A stretch of DNA of 52,508 nucleotides, taken from Scatosoma sp045644545 (lineage in GTDB: Bacteria > Bacillota > Clostridia > Christensenellales > Borkfalkiaceae). The stretch covers positions 1 through 52,508 of the forward strand of contig JAZRHC010000013.1 in assembly GCA_045644545.1 (NCBI GenBank), given 5' to 3'. Numbering within the stretch: the first letter of the stretch is position 1; every line of letters begins with the position of its first letter. A program made the position numbers and the translations under genes. The notes under the pieces were generated by a model that saw nothing but the letters and a program-made list of their open reading frames with translations, was not told the origin of the DNA and made no database searches. Shown piece by piece: positions 1-8,137 of this stretch.

Positions 1-42
1 CCAAGTAATACTTTCGAGATACCGTTTCGTTCCGTCTTGCAT
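1..42 (-). CDS. 5' end of an unidentified leftward gene (partial)
   Basis: Reading leftward, an ATG at 42..40 opens a frame that stays open to the window edge for 14 codons (MQDGTKRYLESITW). A good Shine-Dalgarno, AAAGGAG at 57..51, sits 8 bases before it, which is the main reason to call a gene. Too little is visible to name a family. The gene diverges from hppA and shares a roughly 200-bp regulatory region with it that holds an inverted repeat at 66-105. Confidence 0.6.
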   Translation of the reverse strand, partial: MQDGTKRYLESITW

Positions 43-65
43 AATTTTATCTCCTTTATATAAAA

Positions 66-105
66 AATAATTGCAAACAGCTTTCATTTACTGTTCGCAA
101 TTATT
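66..105. promoter_or_regulatory. 15-bp inverted repeat between divergent genes (candidate operator or leader hairpin)
   Basis: Bases 66-80 (AATAATTGCAAACAG) and 91-105 (CTGTTCGCAATTATT) form an inverted repeat with one mismatch around a 10-base spacer. It lies upstream of the leftward gene starting at 42 and overlaps a leftward TATAAT at 108..103. It could be a repressor dyad or a hairpin in the leader. No U-run follows, so it is not an obvious terminator. Confidence 0.45.
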
Positions 106-154
106 ATAAAACTTTATAATGGATGCTTATAAACGCTAAAAACTCGTTTTTTGC

Positions 155-183
155 TTTACAAAGCGCGAGAATAGTGTTATAAT
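155..183 (+). promoter_or_regulatory. Sigma-A type promoter of hppA
   Basis: TTTACA at 155-160 and TATAAT at 178-183 are separated by 17 bases. A strong AAAGGAG lies at 231-237 before the hppA ATG at 247. Confidence 0.75.
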
Positions 184-246
184 ATTCATAATAATCGTTT
201 TTACGATGCGAAAATAATTAAAAACAAAGTAAAGGAGATTTGTAAA

Positions 247-2337
247 ATGAAAGAAAAAATCTATCTTTCTTTAGCGCTCGTTGCCGTTGCTGCTATCGTT
301 ACCTTGTGCTACGTGTTTGTTCTGTTCCGCAAAGTATCAAAGCTCAAAATCGGCGACAAAAAAGTGGAAGAGCTTCAAAAATATATCCACGGCGGCGCTA
401 TGACCTTCCTCGTCCGCGAGTATAAGCTTATTGTTCCCTTCGTTTTGGGAGTAGGCGTAGTCTTGGCGGTGCTGGGCTTTATCCCTCAACTGCAAGGCGC
501 AGAAGGGATCGGTTGGTCTGCGGCTATTTGTTTCGTCGTCGGCGCGCTTTTCTCTGCCGCCGCAGGTTGGATAGGTATGGCTATCGCAACGAAAGCAAAC
601 GCAAGAACGGCGATTAAAGCGAAAGAAGAAGGTATGTCGGGCGCGCTCAAAACGGCTTTTGGCGGTGGCGCAGTGCTTGGTCTTTCGGTTGCAGGCTTGG
701 GGCTTTTGGGGTTGGTTGCCATCTTTCTCGTGGTGTATTTGATTGCCGGCGATCTTAGCTTGTCCGTACAAGTGCTTACGGGTTACAGCCTTGGTTGCTC
801 GCTGATTGCGCTCTTTGCGCGTGTGGGCGGCGGTATCTATACGAAGGCGGCTGACGTCGGCGCAGACCTCGTTGGTAAATTGGAAGCAGGGATTCCCGAA
901 GACGACGCGAGAAACCCCGCGACGATTGCAGATAACGTAGGCGACAACGTCGGCGATATTGCAGGTATGGGTTCCGACCTTACGGAGTCCTACGTCGGTT
1001 CGATTATTTCCTGCCTTACTATGGCGCTTTACACCTTTGGCTCCGGTATGGCTGGCTATAAATACTTACTGTTCCCCATTTTGATTTGTGGCTTTGGCGT
1101 TTTGGCGTCCGTTATCTCCGCGCTGATTATTCGCGCAAGAAATTGGAAAGATCCCCACAAGGCTCTCAATATTGCAACGTATATAGCGACGGGTATCGTT
1201 GTGGTTGCGTCTATATTGTTGGCGGTGCTATTCCTCGGTCGCTGGAAATATATGCTTTGCGTGATTACCGGTCTTGCCGCAGGCGTGGCGATCGGCTTTG
1301 TCGCAGAGCTCTATACGTCCGACGAATATAAGTCGGTGAAGCAAATAGCGAAAGAATCGCAAACGGGACACGGCACGAATATTATCGCGGGGCTTGGTGT
1401 GGGTATGAAATCTACTTGGCTTACCATCGTTTGCCTTGGCGTTGCGATTGCGCTTTCGTATTTCTTTGGCGGCGCATACGGCATTTCTCTTGCGGCGGTG
1501 GGTATGCTTTGCACCGTAGGTATCACCGTTTCGGTGGACGGCTACGGTCCGATTGCCGACAATGCGGGAGGTATCGCAGAAATGGCGGGGCTTCCCAAGG
1601 AAGTTCGTACGATTACCGATAAACTTGACGCAGTTGGCAACACTACTGCGGCGATCGGTAAAGGTTTTTGTATAGGCTCTGCAACGCTCACTTCTCTTGC
1701 TTTCATTTTGTCTTTCATTGAAGCGGCGGGCGTAGTGATCAGTCTTTCAAATCCTTGCGTGCTTATCGGTATGCTCGTTGGCGCGATGCTTCCTTATCTC
1801 TTCTCCGCAATGACGATTGCTTCGGTTGGTAAAGCGGCTAACAAGATGGTAGAAGAGGTTAGATCTCAGTTTGAAAAAGATCCTGCTATCTTGGAAGGGA
1901 AAAGCGTGCCCGACTATAATCGTTGTATTGATATTTCTACGAAAGCTTCGCTTCGAGAAATGATTGCTCCCGGCGTTTTGGCAATTTGCGCGCCTATCGT
2001 TGCGGGCTTAGTGCTTGGGTCGGCAGGTCTTGGAGGCTTGTTAATCGGCGGGCTCGTTTCGGCGATTATGCTTGCCGTATTTATGGCAAATTCAGGCGGC
2101 GCTTGGGATAACGCGAAGAAGTATATCGAGTCTGGAAAATTTGGCGGCAAGGGTAGCGATACCCACAAAGCGGCAATCACGGGCGACACCGTAGGCGATC
2201 CCTTAAAAGATACCGCAGGTCCCGCTATAAATATTTTAATTAAGTTGATGTCCGTTATTTCTTTGATTCTTGTTCCTATCCTTATTGAACTTACCCCGCT
2301 TTGGGATATCATCGTAAAATTCTTTGAGGGGCTTTGA
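247..2337 (+). CDS. hppA: Membrane-bound K+-dependent cation-pumping pyrophosphatase
   Basis: A 696-residue polytopic membrane protein that hydrolyses pyrophosphate and pumps H+ or Na+ across the cytoplasmic membrane. It has the hydrophobic pattern of the roughly 16-helix M-PPase family. The substrate site is plain near residues 203-225 (DVGADLVGK, then PEDDARNPA), followed by DNVGDNVGD. At about residue 464 the sequence is GNTTAAIGKG: Ala and Gly occupy the positions that carry Lys and Thr in potassium-independent enzymes, so the K+-dependent class is the better call. Whether it pumps Na+ or H+ cannot be decided by eye. The start has SD AAAGGAG 9 bases upstream. The gene stands alone between its own promoter and a bidirectional terminator. 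It would recycle pyrophosphate from biosynthesis as ion-motive force, which is common in anaerobic Clostridia. Confidence 0.96.
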   Translation: MKEKIYLSLALVAVAAIVTLCYVFVLFRKVSKLKIGDKKVEELQKYIHGGAMTFLVREYKLIVPFVLGVGVVLAVLGFIPQLQGAEGIGWSAAICFVVGALFSAAAGWIGMAIATKANARTAIKAKEEGMSGALKTAFGGGAVLGLSVAGLGLLGLVAIFLVVYLIAGDLSLSVQVLTGYSLGCSLIALFARVGGGIYTKAADVGADLVGKLEAGIPEDDARNPATIADNVGDNVGDIAGMGSDLTESYVGSIISCLTMALYTFGSGMAGYKYLLFPILICGFGVLASVISALIIRARNWKDPHKALNIATYIATGIVVVASILLAVLFLGRWKYMLCVITGLAAGVAIGFVAELYTSDEYKSVKQIAKESQTGHGTNIIAGLGVGMKSTWLTIVCLGVAIALSYFFGGAYGISLAAVGMLCTVGITVSVDGYGPIADNAGGIAEMAGLPKEVRTITDKLDAVGNTTAAIGKGFCIGSATLTSLAFILSFIEAAGVVISLSNPCVLIGMLVGAMLPYLFSAMTIASVGKAANKMVEEVRSQFEKDPAILEGKSVPDYNRCIDISTKASLREMIAPGVLAICAPIVAGLVLGSAGLGGLLIGGLVSAIMLAVFMANSGGAWDNAKKYIESGKFGGKGSDTHKAAITGDTVGDPLKDTAGPAINILIKLMSVISLILVPILIELTPLWDIIVKFFEGL

Positions 2338-2358
2338 GATATTCTACTAACTAAAAAA

Positions 2359-2388
2359 ATCGGCAAGCGGTTGCTTGCCGATTTTTTT
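2359..2388. terminator. Bidirectional intrinsic terminator between hppA and potD
   Basis: Stem ATCGGCAAGC at 2359-2368 pairs with GCTTGCCGAT at 2373-2382 around loop GGTT. A U-run follows on the right and an A-run precedes on the left, so it can stop both hppA and the leftward pot operon. Confidence 0.9.
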
Positions 2389-2409
2389 ATAATAAAGAGT
2401 AAAATATTT

Positions 2410-3756
2410 TTAAAAGAAAGTAATATCGCTCCACATAAGGTTTGCGCGCGTGTTCGCGTCGCGGTCGAAGTATTGCATCGCCACGCAACGGGCAAGCGTT
2501 TCTTCCGTAGGGTACTGCGCGAAAAGCTGACGGTACGCCTGTTCGGCGGGGGCGGTCAGCGCGTAGCCTTCGCCGAAATAATAAGAAAGATCGTATTCAA
2601 TCGTATCCGTTTCGTTTTCGTCGGCTTCGTAGCATTCCAAAACGTAGTCGTTAAACACCGTTTCGCCCGCAATACAGCTCGTATAGCCGATATAATTCAT
2701 ATTCCGCACGGCGTTTTCGGGCATCGAGAGGAAGTTGATAAACGCCGTCGCGGCTTCCAAGTTCTTGCAATCCTTGGGGATTACCCAACCGTCGAACCAA
2801 AGGTTGGATACGGTGTCGGGGATCGCGTAGTTGAGCTTGACGGGGTTTTCGACTTCTTCTTCCTCGTAGAGTCCTTCCGCGACGTCCATAATATATACCG
2901 CGTCGCCGCTCCATTGATAATTGACGGTGATCTTTCCCGCGATCATATCGTTTTTCCCTTCGTCCGTTTCGAAGCCGTAGAGGTTGTCCGTAATGGATTT
3001 GAGCACCTTTTTCACGCCGTTCATCGTCTTTTCGTCGGCGTCGTTCATAAGCAGCGAAAGCTCGGCTTGATACTGCGCGAGGGAAAGCGTACCGTTCGTA
3101 TATTGCGCTTTCAGGGCTTTTAATTGCTCCTCGTAATACATTGCAAGTCCCACGAAATACGTATCGCGGATATTGTTTTTTGCGGTCGTTTTCTTTTTAT
3201 AAGCGGGATTTGTGAACACGTTCCAGCTCGTCATATCCGCTTCGTTTACGAGCTCGGGATTATACACGAAGCCCGTCGTGCCCCACATATAGCCCGCGGC
3301 GTACTCGCTCCAAGGGTCGTTTTTGATATAATTGCTTTCAAACACGCTCGAAATATAGGGGGAAACGTATTTTGCGTAATAATTGTCGGGATTGTTCGTA
3401 TCGTAGAAGGATTCGGGCAATTTTTGCAGCCTGCCTTCCGCGGCAAGCTTCATAATCATATACTCGGAAGGGCAAATAAGGTCGAAATGATCGCCCATTT
3501 TGATCATATTGTAAAGGGTTTCGTTGTCGTCCGCGATACAGTATTCCACGCGAATTTCTTTGCCCGTCTTTTGCTTATACCATCTTTCGAATTCCTCGTA
3601 GAGGGGCTGCGTGCCTTCTTCGTCGTCGCCCATATCGATATACTCCGCCCAGTTCGCGACCTTTAAAACGGGGCGGTCGTCTTTCGTTGCTACGATCGTG
3701 ATCGTGCCCGTCGCCGCGATCGCCGCGACGAGAGCGAAAATAAGAGGTTTTTTCAT
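2410..3756 (-). CDS. potD: Polyamine (spermidine/putrescine) ABC transporter substrate-binding protein, PotD-like
   Basis: A 448-residue extracytoplasmic binding protein of the PotD/PotF type. Family hallmarks are the start of the mature domain (VLKVANWAEYID, about residues 31-42), the early FDLICPSEYMI segment, and the later WFDGWVIPKDCKN region. It is about 100 residues longer than typical PotD. Extra length lies in a Lys/Asn/Leu-rich stretch near residues 190-250 and in the acidic C-terminal part. The N-terminus has two Lys and a hydrophobic helix, but no Cys follows it, so the usual lipobox is absent and the protein may stay anchored by its signal helix. It is the last gene of the pot operon; its ATG is 4 bases from the potC stop, with overlap. 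Substrate is inferred from family and from potABC. Confidence 0.92.
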   Translation of the reverse strand: MKKPLIFALVAAIAATGTITIVATKDDRPVLKVANWAEYIDMGDDEEGTQPLYEEFERWYKQKTGKEIRVEYCIADDNETLYNMIKMGDHFDLICPSEYMIMKLAAEGRLQKLPESFYDTNNPDNYYAKYVSPYISSVFESNYIKNDPWSEYAAGYMWGTTGFVYNPELVNEADMTSWNVFTNPAYKKKTTAKNNIRDTYFVGLAMYYEEQLKALKAQYTNGTLSLAQYQAELSLLMNDADEKTMNGVKKVLKSITDNLYGFETDEGKNDMIAGKITVNYQWSGDAVYIMDVAEGLYEEEEVENPVKLNYAIPDTVSNLWFDGWVIPKDCKNLEAATAFINFLSMPENAVRNMNYIGYTSCIAGETVFNDYVLECYEADENETDTIEYDLSYYFGEGYALTAPAEQAYRQLFAQYPTEETLARCVAMQYFDRDANTRANLMWSDITFF

Positions 3757-4559
3757 TGTTTTTTACCTCCTTTTTTATGTGCGCGGATATTCATTATCGC
3801 CACCGCCACGACGATAATAAAGAAGATTACCGCCGTAAAAGCCCAGTAAGAGGACTTGATCGTGTTCACCGTGCCGCCCTTGGCAAGGCTGTAAATATGC
3901 GTGCTAATCGTTTGAAAGGTGTTGGGCTTGGTATACGCCGCGATAATGTAATCGTCGAGAGAAAGGGTGACGGCGAGCAGGAAGCCCGAAACGATCCCGG
4001 GCATAATCTGCGGAATGATCACCGAAAAGAGGGCTTTCGTGGGCGACGCGCCAAGATCGAGCGCCGCTTCGTATAAATTATTGTCCATTTGTTTAAGCTT
4101 AGGAATAACGGACAACACCACGAAAGGTGTGCACAGGACCATTTGTCCCACGACGAGGGGAATATAGGTGGATTTCGGGATATTCAGCGCCACCACGAGG
4201 AACGCGAACGAGATCGCCGTGACCACTTCCGCGTTGATGACGGGAATTTGATTTACGCCGTTCAAAGCCGAGGAAACCCGTTTTTTCGAATAGAAGATGC
4301 CGATCGCGCCGACCGTGCCGAGAACGGTCGAAAGGGTCGCCACGATCACCGCAAGAAGCAGGGTCTGCAACACGATAGGCAGGGGCTGGTTGTCCATATC
4401 GAAGAAATACTTCCAGTGATCCAAGCTGAACCCTTCCCAGCTCGTGATCAGCTCGGATTTATTAAAGCTGTAAACGGTGAGGAGCAAAATGGGCGCGTAA
4501 ATAAAGAGGATCACGAGCCCGATAAACAACCATTTTAACGAAGTTTTGATTTTTACCAT
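3753..4559 (-). CDS. potC: Polyamine ABC transporter permease, PotC-like
   Basis: A 268-residue inner-membrane permease with about six transmembrane helices and the cytoplasmic EAA loop (LYEAALDLGASPTKALFSVIIPQIMPGI) that contacts the ATPase PotA. The frame is open farther upstream. I start it at ATG 4559 because AAGGAGG (4577..4571) is 11 bases before it, the following KIKTSLKWLFIGLVILFIYAPI reads as a normal N-terminus and first helix, and the longer version would run deep into potB. With this start it overlaps the potB end by 7 bases, as expected for translational coupling. It works as a heterodimer with PotB to move polyamines across the membrane. Confidence 0.94.
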   Translation of the reverse strand: MVKIKTSLKWLFIGLVILFIYAPILLLTVYSFNKSELITSWEGFSLDHWKYFFDMDNQPLPIVLQTLLLAVIVATLSTVLGTVGAIGIFYSKKRVSSALNGVNQIPVINAEVVTAISFAFLVVALNIPKSTYIPLVVGQMVLCTPFVVLSVIPKLKQMDNNLYEAALDLGASPTKALFSVIIPQIMPGIVSGFLLAVTLSLDDYIIAAYTKPNTFQTISTHIYSLAKGGTVNTIKSSYWAFTAVIFFIIVVAVAIMNIRAHKKGGKKQ

Positions 4560-5395
4560 AACGAAGTACCCCTCCTTCCCGCGTCGTCCTGCGCGTTGAA
4601 ACCGCCCGTCGCCCAAGTCATAAGGAACATCAGCGTAAGCAATAACAGCGCGGTCACCGAGCCCATATTCCAAAGGTCGTTTTTAAAGCATTCGTCGATA
4701 AACGACCCGATAATTTTCGTGTGGTTAAAGGTCATATAATTAGACACGACGTAGTTTGTCATCGACGGCAAAAACACCATTGAAACGCCGCTCATAATCC
4801 CCGCTTTGGAAAGGGGAAGGGTAACCTTCAAAAAGGCTTTCGCGCCGCCTGCGCCAAGGTCGCGCGCGGCTTCCAAATAGCTCTTGTCGATCTTGATAAT
4901 CGTCGTATAGATAGGCAGGATCATAAACGGCAAAAAGTCGTAGACCATACCCAGTATCGTGTTGAACAAGTTCCAGCCGTTGGATTTGTTATAAATTCCG
5001 ATCCAGTCGAGAAGCTCTTTCAAGGCGTTCACGCGGAGCACGAAATTTACCCACATCGGCACGATAAAAAGGAGCAATAAGCCCGATTTATTTTTTAATT
5101 TGCAGGTCGCGATAATATATGCCACGGGATAGGCGATCAACAGGCATACGAGCGTGCTCATAAACGAGATGAACAAGCTTTGCATAATGGTTTTGAACTG
5201 CGCGGATTCGAAAAAGGAATCGCTTCCCGAGCCGCTGAAAAACATCGCGATATTGTCGAAGGTGAACGTCCCGTCTGCGTCCGTGAACGCGTAGTATACG
5301 ATAATCAGCAAGGGGACTACGACGAAGATCGCGAGAAAGAGCGCGTAGGGGATCGCAAGTAGCTTTCTGGAAAAGCGGGGGCGGAGCTTGGTCAT
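4553..5395 (-). CDS. potB: Polyamine ABC transporter permease, PotB-like
   Basis: A 280-residue membrane permease, partner of PotC. It shows about six helices and an EAA loop (YLEAARDLGAGGAKAFLKVTLPLSKAGI). The frame is open upstream into potA, but I start at ATG 5395. That codon overlaps the potA stop as ATGA, GGAGGG lies 9 bases before it, and the sequence MTKLRPRFSRKLLAIPYALF gives a basic N-terminus followed by a first helix. The longer version would add 32 polar residues read from inside potA. Neighbours on both sides are overlapping pot genes, so one polycistronic mRNA is almost certain. Confidence 0.94.
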   Translation of the reverse strand: MTKLRPRFSRKLLAIPYALFLAIFVVVPLLIIVYYAFTDADGTFTFDNIAMFFSGSGSDSFFESAQFKTIMQSLFISFMSTLVCLLIAYPVAYIIATCKLKNKSGLLLLFIVPMWVNFVLRVNALKELLDWIGIYNKSNGWNLFNTILGMVYDFLPFMILPIYTTIIKIDKSYLEAARDLGAGGAKAFLKVTLPLSKAGIMSGVSMVFLPSMTNYVVSNYMTFNHTKIIGSFIDECFKNDLWNMGSVTALLLLTLMFLMTWATGGFNAQDDAGRRGTSLW

Positions 5396-6906
5396 ACTTT
5401 CTTGCCCTCCGCCACTTTGAGCGTAAGCTTGATTTTGTCTTTGGGAATGATCAAACTCACGCGGTCGTTTTCGTTCCAAAGATCCTCGCACGCGAGCACG
5501 TAATCTTCTTCGTTTTCCGTGCGCACGATATAGCGGTAATATTCGCTCTTATAAATAAGCGAAATGATATTCCCTTGCGCGCCGCCTTCGTCCTCGTTGT
5601 CGCTCATCGTGATATCGTGCAAGCCGACTTCCACGTTGACCTCCGTATCGGTAAGGTCGAGCTTTTCGCCTTTCGCGGTGATAAGATACCCTTCTTCGTC
5701 GAGATGGCTGCCGGGGTAGAGCTGGGTCACGTCGCATTCGAACTCGCCGTCGCCGAATTCGACGGTGTTGCGCTTGGTGATCACGCCCGAGAACTTGTTC
5801 ACGCGGAATTTCTTCTTCATAACGTGAATCCCGTTCGGCTTGATCACGAGCCCAACCGTATCGCCTACCTCTGGCGCGGAGGTGCTTTGAATCTCAATCT
5901 CGTATCTTCCGCATTGTACGAGGATCTGATAGTGGATTCCCTTAAAAATAACCGAAGTGACCTTGCCTTTGAGCTGACCTGCGTCGGCGGCTTTGATCTT
6001 CACGTCCTCGGGCCGCACGACGACGTCTACGGGCTCGTTTTGCTCGAAGCCTTTGTCAACGCATTCGAACGCCTTGCCGCAGAAACGCACCTCGTAGTCC
6101 TTTGCCATCACGCCCGAGAAAATGTTGCTTTCTCCGATAAAGTCGGCGACGAAGGTGTTTTTCGGCTCGTTATAAATTTGTTCGGGCGTGCCGATTTGCT
6201 GAATCGACCCGTCCGACATAACCACGATCGTGTCCGACATCGTAAGCGCCTCTTCCTGATCGTGCGTCACGTAAATAAAGGTAATGCCGAGCCGTTTGTG
6301 CATCGCTTTGAGTTCGAGCTGCATTTCCTTGCGCATCTTCAAATCGAGCGCGCCGAGAGGCTCGTCCAAAAGCAAAATTTCGGGTTCGTTGACGATTGCG
6401 CGCGCGATCGCGATACGCTGTTGCTGACCGCCCGAAAGGGTGGAAACGCTCCGCTTTTCAAAGCCCGTAAGGTCTACGATTTCAAGCGCGTTTTTCACCT
6501 TTTCCGCGATCACGGAATCGGGGAGTTTTTCCAGCTTGGTTTTTACGCGACCTTTTTTGTCGGTATAAGTCTTTTCCACGCGTTGAAGCTTTAACCCGAA
6601 CGCCACGTTTTCAAACACGTTGAGGTGGGGGAAAAGGGCGTATTTTTGGAATACGGTATTTACGGGGCGTTTATTCGGCGGCAGGTTGCTGATATCCTTT
6701 CCGTTTAATAAAATTTGCCCGCTCGTCGGCATTTCAAACCCCGCGATCATACGAAGGGTGGTCGTTTTTCCGCAACCCGAAGGACCTAAAAACGTGACGA
6801 ATTCGCCCTTGTGCACGTATAAATTCATATTTTCCACGACGGACACGCCGTCGAATTCCTTGCAAACGTCGATCAGTTCTATAATTTTCGATTGATTTTT
6901 ATCCAT
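5392..6906 (-). CDS. potA: Polyamine ABC transporter ATPase PotA, long form with two C-terminal TOBE-like repeats
   Basis: A 504-residue ATP-binding subunit. Walker A is GPSGCGKTT at 41-49, the signature is LSGGQQQ at 157-163, Walker B is ILLLDEP at 177-183, and the switch His is in THD at 214-216. A charged insertion (about residues 111-128) follows the Q-loop region. Typical PotA has about 350-380 residues with one TOBE domain. Here one TOBE-like unit spans about 293-365 (VVVRPEDVKI through to the next beta strands). A second stretch at about 423-497 repeats the pattern: EVGLHDI, then GNIISLIYKSEYYRY, then DRVSLIIPKDKI. A linker of about 57 residues separates them. Extra regulatory domains on importer ATPases often sense substrate, which is only an inference here. 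Start ATG 6906 lies 17 bases after the regulator gene. Confidence 0.95.
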   Translation of the reverse strand: MDKNQSKIIELIDVCKEFDGVSVVENMNLYVHKGEFVTFLGPSGCGKTTTLRMIAGFEMPTSGQILLNGKDISNLPPNKRPVNTVFQKYALFPHLNVFENVAFGLKLQRVEKTYTDKKGRVKTKLEKLPDSVIAEKVKNALEIVDLTGFEKRSVSTLSGGQQQRIAIARAIVNEPEILLLDEPLGALDLKMRKEMQLELKAMHKRLGITFIYVTHDQEEALTMSDTIVVMSDGSIQQIGTPEQIYNEPKNTFVADFIGESNIFSGVMAKDYEVRFCGKAFECVDKGFEQNEPVDVVVRPEDVKIKAADAGQLKGKVTSVIFKGIHYQILVQCGRYEIEIQSTSAPEVGDTVGLVIKPNGIHVMKKKFRVNKFSGVITKRNTVEFGDGEFECDVTQLYPGSHLDEEGYLITAKGEKLDLTDTEVNVEVGLHDITMSDNEDEGGAQGNIISLIYKSEYYRYIVRTENEEDYVLACEDLWNENDRVSLIIPKDKIKLTLKVAEGKKV

Positions 6907-6923
6907 AGTAAGTAACTCTCCGA

Positions 6924-7457
6924 TTAAAAGTTAGGCGGCGTGGAGATCCAAAGAAACCTCGCTTTCCCTTTGCCTTTATTCGCGATCCCGTGCGGCTTTC
7001 CCGCCGAGTAGTAAAACGCTTCGCTTTTTTTACATAGATGATGCTTGTTTCCCAAAACCACGGCGATTCTGCCTTCCAGCACGAATCCGAATTCCTCGCC
7101 CTCGTGTGGCACGTCCACCGCCGTGCAAACGCCCTCGCATAGCTCTACGAGCACGGGTTCGAGCATATTTTTCTGCGCGTTGGGGATCAGCCAGTTCCAA
7201 AGCACGCCGTCCGCGTCCTTTTCGATAAACTCGTCTTTGGAAAACACGACCTTTTCTTCTTCGTCCTCGTGAAAGAAGGTGGAAAGATCGCTGCCGAGTG
7301 CCGACAAAATATCGGTGAGCGTGGCGATAGAGGGGCTGTTTAGATTGTTTTCAAGCTGCGATATGTAGCCTTTCGTCAGCTCGCACCTATCGGCGAGCTC
7401 GCCTTGCGTTAAGCCTTTCTGGTTGCGCATTCGTTTGATTTTTTTGCCGATATCCAT
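6924..7457 (-). CDS. XRE-family helix-turn-helix regulator with C-terminal cupin domain
   Basis: About 177 residues. The N-terminal 60 residues are a classic XRE helix-turn-helix (RNQKGLTQGELADRCELTKGYISQLENN). The C-terminal 70 residues are a small-molecule-binding cupin (PHEGEEFGFVLEGRIAVVLG and AGKPHGIAN). This architecture matches PuuR/Clostridial pot-operon regulators, so control of the downstream potABCD genes by polyamine is the natural reading. ATG 7457 is preferred over an in-frame TTG at 7466 because the GGAG at about 7470 is only 3 bases from the TTG and 12 from the ATG; neither spacing is ideal. It heads the operon, and its promoter carries repeated AAACYTAA-type motifs, which suggests autoregulation. 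Confidence 0.9.
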   Translation of the reverse strand: MDIGKKIKRMRNQKGLTQGELADRCELTKGYISQLENNLNSPSIATLTDILSALGSDLSTFFHEDEEEKVVFSKDEFIEKDADGVLWNWLIPNAQKNMLEPVLVELCEGVCTAVDVPHEGEEFGFVLEGRIAVVLGNKHHLCKKSEAFYYSAGKPHGIANKGKGKARFLWISTPPNF

Positions 7458-7489
7458 AACTTTCAAATGCTCCGAGTTTTTTTCTCTGC

Positions 7490-7536
7490 TTAGGTTTGTT
7501 AAAAATAAACTTAAAGTTTAGTAAAAATAAACCTAA
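7490..7536. promoter_or_regulatory. Compound operator downstream of the pot-operon promoter
   Basis: A 15-base motif, TAAAAATAAACYTAA, occurs at 7500-7514 and again at 7522-7536, exactly 22 bp apart (about two helical turns). An inverted half-site TTAGGTTT at 7490-7497 mirrors AAACCTAA at 7529-7536. A central dyad AAACTT-A-AAGTTT lies at 7507-7519. All sit just after the predicted transcription start (about 7538, leftward), the right place for repression by the XRE/cupin protein. Confidence 0.7.
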
Positions 7537-7544
7537 CGAAGATT

Positions 7545-7573
7545 ATTATATTGTAAATATAATCGTTTGTCAA
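7545..7573 (-). promoter_or_regulatory. Perfect consensus promoter of the XRE-potABCD operon
   Basis: On the minus strand, TTGACA (7573..7568) and TATAAT (7550..7545) are separated by exactly 17 bases. Transcription should begin near 7538 and run through the repeated operator motifs. Confidence 0.9.
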
Positions 7574-7626
7574 TCGTTTGAAAGGCTTTTTAGATATATT
7601 TTGCGCAAGTTCGCAAAAAAAATAAA

Positions 7627-7700
7627 AAAATCCCCCGAAAAGGGGAAAGAAGAAAACGTTTAAAAACACGAAAAAAGGGGTCTACCGATCGGCAGACCCT
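7627..7700 (-). terminator. Tandem intrinsic terminators of rpsT
   Basis: Leftward, a first hairpin (7678-7686 with 7691-7699, GATC loop, one G-U pair) is followed by six U residues at 7676..7671. A second, weaker hairpin (CCCC/GGGG at about 7632-7646) is followed by another U-run at 7630..7624. Two stops in a row would keep ribosomal-protein transcription out of the pot operon promoter. Confidence 0.8.
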
Positions 7701-7729
7701 CATATTTATAATATTGCGAATATTATAGC

Positions 7730-7993
7730 TTAGTTTAAAGCGCTGAGTTTCTTGGCAAGCTTAGCTTTTCTGTTGTTCGCGTTGTTCTTGTGGATAACGC
7801 CCTTCGTCACAGCTCCGTCGATAGCGGAAACGGTTTCGGGGAAAAGCTTGGTCGCTTCTTCCTTATTTCCCGCGTTCACAGCTTCCAAGAACTTCTTGAT
7901 CTGGGTTTTAAGCGCGGACTTCACGGCTTTGTTTTGCATCGTTTTCTTTTCGATAACCAAAACTCTTTTCTTTGCGGATTTAATATTAGGCAT
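7730..7993 (-). CDS. rpsT: 30S ribosomal protein S20
   Basis: An 87-residue basic protein with the S20 pattern: MPNIKSAKKRV at the start, Lys-rich helices, and the conserved GVIHKNNANNRKAKLAKK near the C-terminus. S20 binds 16S rRNA early in small-subunit assembly. It is monocistronic here, with its own promoter and two terminators. An SD GGAG precedes the ATG (AAGGAGAACATT on the minus strand). It diverges from murI. Confidence 0.97.
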   Translation of the reverse strand: MPNIKSAKKRVLVIEKKTMQNKAVKSALKTQIKKFLEAVNAGNKEEATKLFPETVSAIDGAVTKGVIHKNNANNRKAKLAKKLSALN

Positions 7994-8041
7994 AATGTTC
8001 TCCTTGTTTAACCATTTTCTTGTTTCGTTATTGCGTAGATT

Positions 8042-8070
8042 ATTTTAACATAAATTTGCTGGAAAGTAAA
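8042..8070 (-). promoter_or_regulatory. Promoter of rpsT
   Basis: On the minus strand, TTTACT (8070..8065) and TAAAAT (8047..8042) with a 17-base spacer. The leader is about 40 bases. Confidence 0.7.
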
Positions 8071-8137
8071 CTGTTTTTCGGTGTAAAAATGCGAAAAACC
8101 GTAAAAATTTAAAAAATTTTCCATTCGGAGGCAAAAA

